Below, in pieces: positions 6,537 through 9,371 of a DNA stretch of 9,371 nt; within the stretch, counting starts at the first letter, position 1, and the number at the start of each line of letters is the position of its first letter. The position numbers and the translations under genes were made by a program. The notes beneath the pieces are model-generated. The model saw only the letters and a program-made list of their open reading frames with translations, made no database searches and was not told the origin of the DNA. Source of the stretch: UBA10906 sp049296695 (GTDB taxonomy: Bacteria > Pseudomonadota > Gammaproteobacteria > Methylococcales > Methylomonadaceae); contig JBAQSX010000152.1 of NCBI GenBank assembly GCA_049296695.1, positions 1-9,371 on the forward strand, read 5' to 3'.

Positions 6537-6590
6537 TTGGAGTGCAAGCTCTGCTTGCTAGTCATTTAGCAGGCAAAGCCTGCATTCCAG
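6537..6590. repeat. Double-palindrome interspersed repeat, copy type 2
   Basis: Two 23-nt arms (6537-6559 and 6568-6590) in inverted orientation around an 8-nt loop. On the + strand 18 positions form Watson-Crick pairs, 3 form G-U pairs and 2 mismatch. As in the element at 2586-2653, each arm is itself a small perfect hairpin: GCAAGC-TCT-GCTTGC (6544-6558) and GCAGGC-AAA-GCCTGC (6569-6583). Outer ends are TTGGAGTGC and GCATTCCAG. There is no linked transposase and no obvious target duplication. It follows the RTX stop by 43 nt but lacks a T run, so it is not a standard terminator. Confidence 0.7.
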
Positions 6591-6597
6591 TCAAGAC

Positions 6598-6699
6598 AAT
6601 GAACAAAATTCTGCTGTTATTAATTTGGCATATAATTATGCTGAGCAGTTACTCACAGTATTTAATCAAGTAAATAGTTTTATAGAAAAACGGGTGTGA
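6598..6699 (+). pseudogene. Possible C-terminal remnant of a lost gene
   Basis: One frame here is open to a TGA at 6697-6699 and reads like a real helical protein tail: NEQNSAVINLAYNYAEQ followed by LLTVFNQVNSFIEKRV. It has amphipathic spacing and ends in a natural-looking Lys/Arg tail, but has no start codon. Its upstream side runs straight into the repeat ending at 6590, as if the gene body were lost there. The helical pattern recalls HEPN-type helical domains, but that is only an impression. Chance coding-like sequence in AT-rich DNA is possible. Confidence 0.25.
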
Positions 6700-6723
6700 A
6701 ATATTATTTTAGTTAGTACTAAC

Positions 6724-6757
6724 ACGACTGCTAGTCCTTTAGAGGACTAGCAGTCGT
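6724..6757. repeat. ACGACTGC-type hairpin repeat, copy B
   Basis: A perfect 15-bp stem with a TTAG loop: left arm ACGACTGCTAGTCCT (6724-6738), right arm AGGACTAGCAGTCGT (6743-6757). It is a near-copy of the hairpin at 2961-2995, and the one stem difference is compensated on both arms (T6732/A6749 here, C2970/G2986 there). It ends in GTATCGC rather than a T run, so it is unlikely to be an intrinsic terminator; this argues the conserved role is something else. It lies 56 bp before the next gene. Confidence 0.75.
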
Positions 6758-6813
6758 ATCGCTCACAATTATCAATATAAAATACAATTATTAATCTAAC
6801 AAAAATATTATTT

Positions 6814-7650
6814 ATGAAACATATCCCATTATGGCTAATTTTTTTATTTTCAGTTTCTCTTATAGCCGCTGGTTTTGTTATTGGCTCTTATTTTTATTGG
6901 TTTAAATCTATTTCTTTAATGCCATTAGAACAAACTGTAGCTAAGGCTATTTGGGGACAGTTTGGTGATTATATTGGCGGCATTTTAAATCCCTTATTTT
7001 CTTTTACTGCTCTGTGTGCTTTGCTTTATACCATCAAATTACAAAGTAAAGAATTACATGAATCGACTGAACAGTTAAAAAGCTCAGCGCAAGCATTAGC
7101 CTTGCAAAATGACGTATTAATGCGCCAACAATTTGAACATACTTTTTTTCAATTGTTTGAGATGTTTAATAAGTTGGTTGATAGTATCTTATTGACTCCT
7201 ATTAATATTAAACTTTATGGAAAAGAGGGTATTAATGAACTTTATTGGAAACACTTACATCCCACTATGTATGCTAATAGTAGAGATGATGGAAAAGTAG
7301 AAATTAATGTGATAGAAAATATTAAACAATATTTATATGTTTTTAAAGCAATAGTCGAATTTAGTGCTTATTTTCGCACCTTGTATAGCATTATTAAATT
7401 TGTCGATAATAGCCAATTACCATTTGAAGATAAAAAATTTTACACCAATTTAGTTCGCGCTCAATTAACTGATGCTGAATTAGGCTTATTATTTTATAAT
7501 TGCTTATGTTTGCCTAAATATGAACAAAGTAAATTTATTCCCTTAATAATTCGTTATGATTTATTAGAGTATTTGCAAGATGAAACCTTAGCTAATCCAC
7601 AGCATCGCCAATTATGGGATACGTTAATTGCAAATTATCAAAACCAATAA
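6814..7650 (+). CDS. Putative phage abortive infection protein (putAbiC-like), membrane-anchored
   Basis: A 278-residue protein with two N-terminal membrane helices (about residues 7-30 and 56-76) joined by a loop with the family-like WGQFGDYIGGILNPLFSF. A coiled coil follows (about 76-108, Gln/Glu/Lys-rich), then the conserved block FEHTFFQLFEMFN (107-119). Further on come YFRTLYSIIKFVD (186-198) and YTNLVRAQLTDAELGLLFYNCL (210-231), which match the pattern I know for the putAbiC family, named after lactococcal AbiC. Members are presumed to act at the inner membrane and to stop phage growth by harming the host after infection; the mechanism is not established. The length is normal and the frame intact. 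No clear Shine-Dalgarno precedes the ATG and the leader is very AT-rich. It stands alone between repeats and the fhc operon, with no partner gene. The family call is good; anti-phage activity is inferred from family naming. Confidence 0.82.
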   Translation: MKHIPLWLIFLFSVSLIAAGFVIGSYFYWFKSISLMPLEQTVAKAIWGQFGDYIGGILNPLFSFTALCALLYTIKLQSKELHESTEQLKSSAQALALQNDVLMRQQFEHTFFQLFEMFNKLVDSILLTPINIKLYGKEGINELYWKHLHPTMYANSRDDGKVEINVIENIKQYLYVFKAIVEFSAYFRTLYSIIKFVDNSQLPFEDKKFYTNLVRAQLTDAELGLLFYNCLCLPKYEQSKFIPLIIRYDLLEYLQDETLANPQHRQLWDTLIANYQNQ

Positions 7651-7656
7651 TATAAA
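7628..7656 (+). promoter_or_regulatory. Sigma-70-like promoter for fhcDC
   Basis: A -35-like TTGCAA (7628-7633) and a -10-like TATAAA (7651-7656) are separated by exactly 17 bp, giving a predicted start near 7663 and a leader of about 39 nt before fhcD. The -35 lies inside the last codons of the putAbiC-like gene. This would let the metabolic operon be transcribed independently of the accessory gene. It is the best-spaced promoter I could find in the window. Confidence 0.45.
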
Positions 7657-7701
7657 ATCAATTAAACTATTGAACTAACACTATAACCATGAGTAAGCAA
7701 C

Positions 7702-8598
7702 ATGATAATTAACGGTGTCGTTATCGACAAAACATTCGCCGAGGCTTTCCCCATGAAAGCGACTCGCGCCATTATTACCGCGCACAATGCCAAATGGGCA
7801 ATGATTGCCGCGCAAGCCATGACAGGTTTTGCCACCTCGGTAATTGCTTGCGGCTGTGAAGCGGGCATAGAACGTGAACTCAGCCCCGAAGAAACCCCCG
7901 ACGGTCGTCACGGCGTGTCAGTGATGATTTTTGCTATGGGCGGCAAAGGCTTAGCAAAACAACTCGAAACCCGTGCGGGGCAATGCGTATTGACCTCGCC
8001 TACTTCGGCGTTATTTGCAGGCATTGAAAGCGATATAAAAATCCCGCTGGGTAAAAACCTGCGCTATTTTGGTGACGGTTTTCAAATTGCTAAAAAAATC
8101 AACGGCAAACGCTATTGGCGCGTGCCTGTAATGGACGGCGAATTTTTAGCCGAAGCCACCACAGGACAAGTCAACGCCGTGGGCGGCGGTAACTTTTTAG
8201 TGCTAGCCACGTCACAAGGACAAGCCTTAGCCGCCTGTGAAGCCGCCATTGATGCCATGAGACAACAGCCTAACGTGATTATGCCCTTTCCGGGTGGCGT
8301 GGTGCGCTCGGGTTCTAAAGTGGGTTCTAAATACAAAAGCTTAGGTGCGTCCACTAATGACGCATTCTGCCCAACCTTAAAAGGCATGACCAAAACTGAT
8401 TTATCACCCGAAGTGGAATCGGTCATGGAAATTGTCATTGACGGGCTGAGCAAAGAAGATATTGATAAAGCCATGCGCGTGGGCATTCAAGCGGTGTGCG
8501 ACTTGGGCGCGGAAAACGGCATTAAACGCATTAGCGCGGGTAATTACGGCGGCAAATTAGGGCCGTTTCACTTTCATTTACAGGAGATTATGGCATGA
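7702..8598 (+). CDS. fhcD: Formylmethanofuran:tetrahydromethanopterin formyltransferase, Fhc complex subunit D
   Basis: A 298-residue Ftr/FhcD protein, full length for the family. In methylotrophic bacteria it transfers the formyl group from formyl-H4MPT to the methanofuran analogue, within the FhcABCD formyltransferase/hydrolase complex that releases formate during formaldehyde oxidation. Recognisable family blocks are CGCEAGIE (50-57), PGGVVRSGSKVGSKYK (197-212) and SAGNYGGKLGPFHFHL (278-293). It is cytoplasmic. The start at 7702 has only a weak upstream GAG-rich stretch, but the N-terminus MIINGVVIDKTFAEAFPMK fits the family. The stop overlaps the fhcC start as ATGA. The gene is visibly richer in GC and in C-ending codons (GCC, GGC, ACC) than its AT-rich neighbours, consistent with a highly expressed core enzyme. 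The FhcA and FhcB subunits are not upstream in this window. Confidence 0.95.
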   Translation: MIINGVVIDKTFAEAFPMKATRAIITAHNAKWAMIAAQAMTGFATSVIACGCEAGIERELSPEETPDGRHGVSVMIFAMGGKGLAKQLETRAGQCVLTSPTSALFAGIESDIKIPLGKNLRYFGDGFQIAKKINGKRYWRVPVMDGEFLAEATTGQVNAVGGGNFLVLATSQGQALAACEAAIDAMRQQPNVIMPFPGGVVRSGSKVGSKYKSLGASTNDAFCPTLKGMTKTDLSPEVESVMEIVIDGLSKEDIDKAMRVGIQAVCDLGAENGIKRISAGNYGGKLGPFHFHLQEIMA

Positions 8599-9371
8599 GC
8601 GCGTTACGCTTGACCTTAAAACAAGCCCCGCAACAACGTTTAGATTGTTCGCCTTTGGTGTGTCAAAATTTAATTAATTTAAGCATCGATGAAATTAATG
8701 CTCTTCAATTATATTGCGGCAAACAACAGCTAAGCGTTGCTGAATTATTTAACGTAGAAGGTGACGATGCTAATAATATTAGCTTTATTAATACCACCGA
8801 TAAATGCGATTTTATTGGCAAAGAATTAAACGGCGGTTCAATTACTATTGAAGGCGATGCAGGTGCGTATTTGGGCTTGGGTTTATTAAATGGTTCAATT
8901 ACTGTTAAAGGTAATACTGGCATTTATGCAGGCGGTGAAATGCGTAAAGGCTCAATTACGATTGAAGGTAATGCGGGGGATTTTTTAGGCTCAGCATTGC
9001 CGGGTAATAAAATGGGTATGAAAGGCGGTTTGATTTTAGTTAAAGGTAATGCAGGTGAGCGCGTGGGCGACCATTTGCGCCGTGGCACGATTTTAATTGA
9101 AGGTAATACGGGGGATTATTGTGGTTCACGCATGACAGCGGGAACAATTGCGGTCATGGGTAATACGGGGCGGTTTGTGGGTTATGCCATGCGCCGTGGC
9201 ACATTATTATTGTGGCAAACCCCGCAATTATCGGCGAGTTTTAATGATTGCGGAACGCATACTTTAGGTTTTTTACCGCTGTTATTTAATTCTTTTAAAT
9301 CCTTAGATTCAAAATTTGCGAGCGTTTGTTTTAATCGTATTCAACGTTACGCGGGGGATATGGCAGAAATG
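8595..9371 (+). CDS. fhcC: Formyltransferase/hydrolase complex subunit C (FwdC/FmdC-like), 3' end cut by window
   Basis: 259 codons are open to the right edge with no stop, so the gene is partial. The ATG overlaps the fhcD stop (ATGA) and is preceded by a strong AGGAG at 8582-8586, 8 nt before the start. The middle (about residues 75-215) is a run of Gly-rich repeats such as GSITIEGDAG, GSITVKGNTG and GSITIEGNAG, the right-handed beta-helix of formylmethanofuran dehydrogenase subunit C and of the glutamate synthase GXGXG domain. The tail, FNRIQRYAGDMAEM, is close to the usual C-terminus (YxGDxAExG), so perhaps only about ten residues are missing. FhcC scaffolds the FhcABCD complex and by itself carries no catalytic centre. 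Coupling with fhcD fits a multisubunit complex. Confidence 0.93.
   Translation, partial: MSALRLTLKQAPQQRLDCSPLVCQNLINLSIDEINALQLYCGKQQLSVAELFNVEGDDANNISFINTTDKCDFIGKELNGGSITIEGDAGAYLGLGLLNGSITVKGNTGIYAGGEMRKGSITIEGNAGDFLGSALPGNKMGMKGGLILVKGNAGERVGDHLRRGTILIEGNTGDYCGSRMTAGTIAVMGNTGRFVGYAMRRGTLLLWQTPQLSASFNDCGTHTLGFLPLLFNSFKSLDSKFASVCFNRIQRYAGDMAEM

Larger units (their letters stand above)
6494..6813. other. Gene-free stretch with repeats and a possible gene remnant
   Basis: This 320-bp stretch between the RTX gene and the putAbiC-like gene holds no intact gene. It contains a double-palindrome repeat (6537-6590), a short coding-like remnant (6598-6699) and hairpin copy B (6724-6757), followed by AT-rich leader DNA. 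No convincing intrinsic terminator for the RTX gene is present, since neither hairpin is followed by a T run. Confidence 0.65.

Noticed and set aside
6699..6813. AAATATTATTT direct repeat at 6699-6709 and 6803-6813 flanking hairpin copy B, as a target-site duplication
   Set aside because: The spacing to the hairpin is asymmetric (14 and 45 bp), the motif is AT-only, and copy A has no counterpart, so chance is likely.
7689..7712. Seven-codon open frame (MSKQHDN) overlapping the fhcD start
   Set aside because: Too short to support as a leader peptide; no attenuator hairpin or codon pattern accompanies it.
8112..8486. 124-codon minus-strand open frame opposite fhcD
   Set aside because: It lies wholly within a highly conserved enzyme gene and shows no recognisable domain; GC-rich codon use lowers stop frequency on the reverse strand.

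Overview
The window looks like an AT-rich gammaproteobacterial methylotroph or C1-capable bacterium. The clearest marker is the right end, where fhcD and fhcC encode two subunits of the bacterial formyltransferase/hydrolase complex of the tetrahydromethanopterin formaldehyde-oxidation pathway. The low GC, the TTA-rich codon use and the many dispersed palindromes would suit low-GC Methylococcales or a Beggiatoa/Thiotrichales-type genome. That placement is inference, and no rRNA or other phylogenetic marker is present.

Layout, left to right. (1) 41-1898: a two-gene unit with an 8-nt overlap, encoding an ABC/SMC-type AAA ATPase of the DUF3696 kind and a PIN-like nuclease with a complete acidic set; this is a candidate defence or toxin-like pair. 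(2) 1929-2525: a DedA-family membrane protein. (3) 2526-3073: a gene-free stretch with a double-palindrome repeat, a perfect 20-bp palindrome and a 16-bp-stem hairpin. (4) 3074-4618: a Sec-exported protein with 23 thrombospondin type 3 calcium-binding repeats, closed by a strong intrinsic terminator. (5) 4772-6493: an LVIVD-repeat plus RTX protein, probably exported by type I secretion. (6) 6494-6813: a second gene-free stretch with another double-palindrome repeat, a possible gene remnant and a second copy of the hairpin family. (7) 6814-7650: a membrane-anchored putative phage abortive infection (putAbiC-like) protein. (8) 7702-end: fhcD-fhcC, translationally coupled, with fhcC cut by the window edge.

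Most of the window (41-7650) reads as accessory DNA: two candidate defence loci, two large calcium-binding exported proteins and dispersed palindromes. It abuts a core metabolic operon. All recognised genes lie on the + strand. The best candidates for something under-described are the ATPase-PIN pair and the palindrome families. In both palindrome families, sequence differences between copies or arms are compensated so that base pairing is kept.
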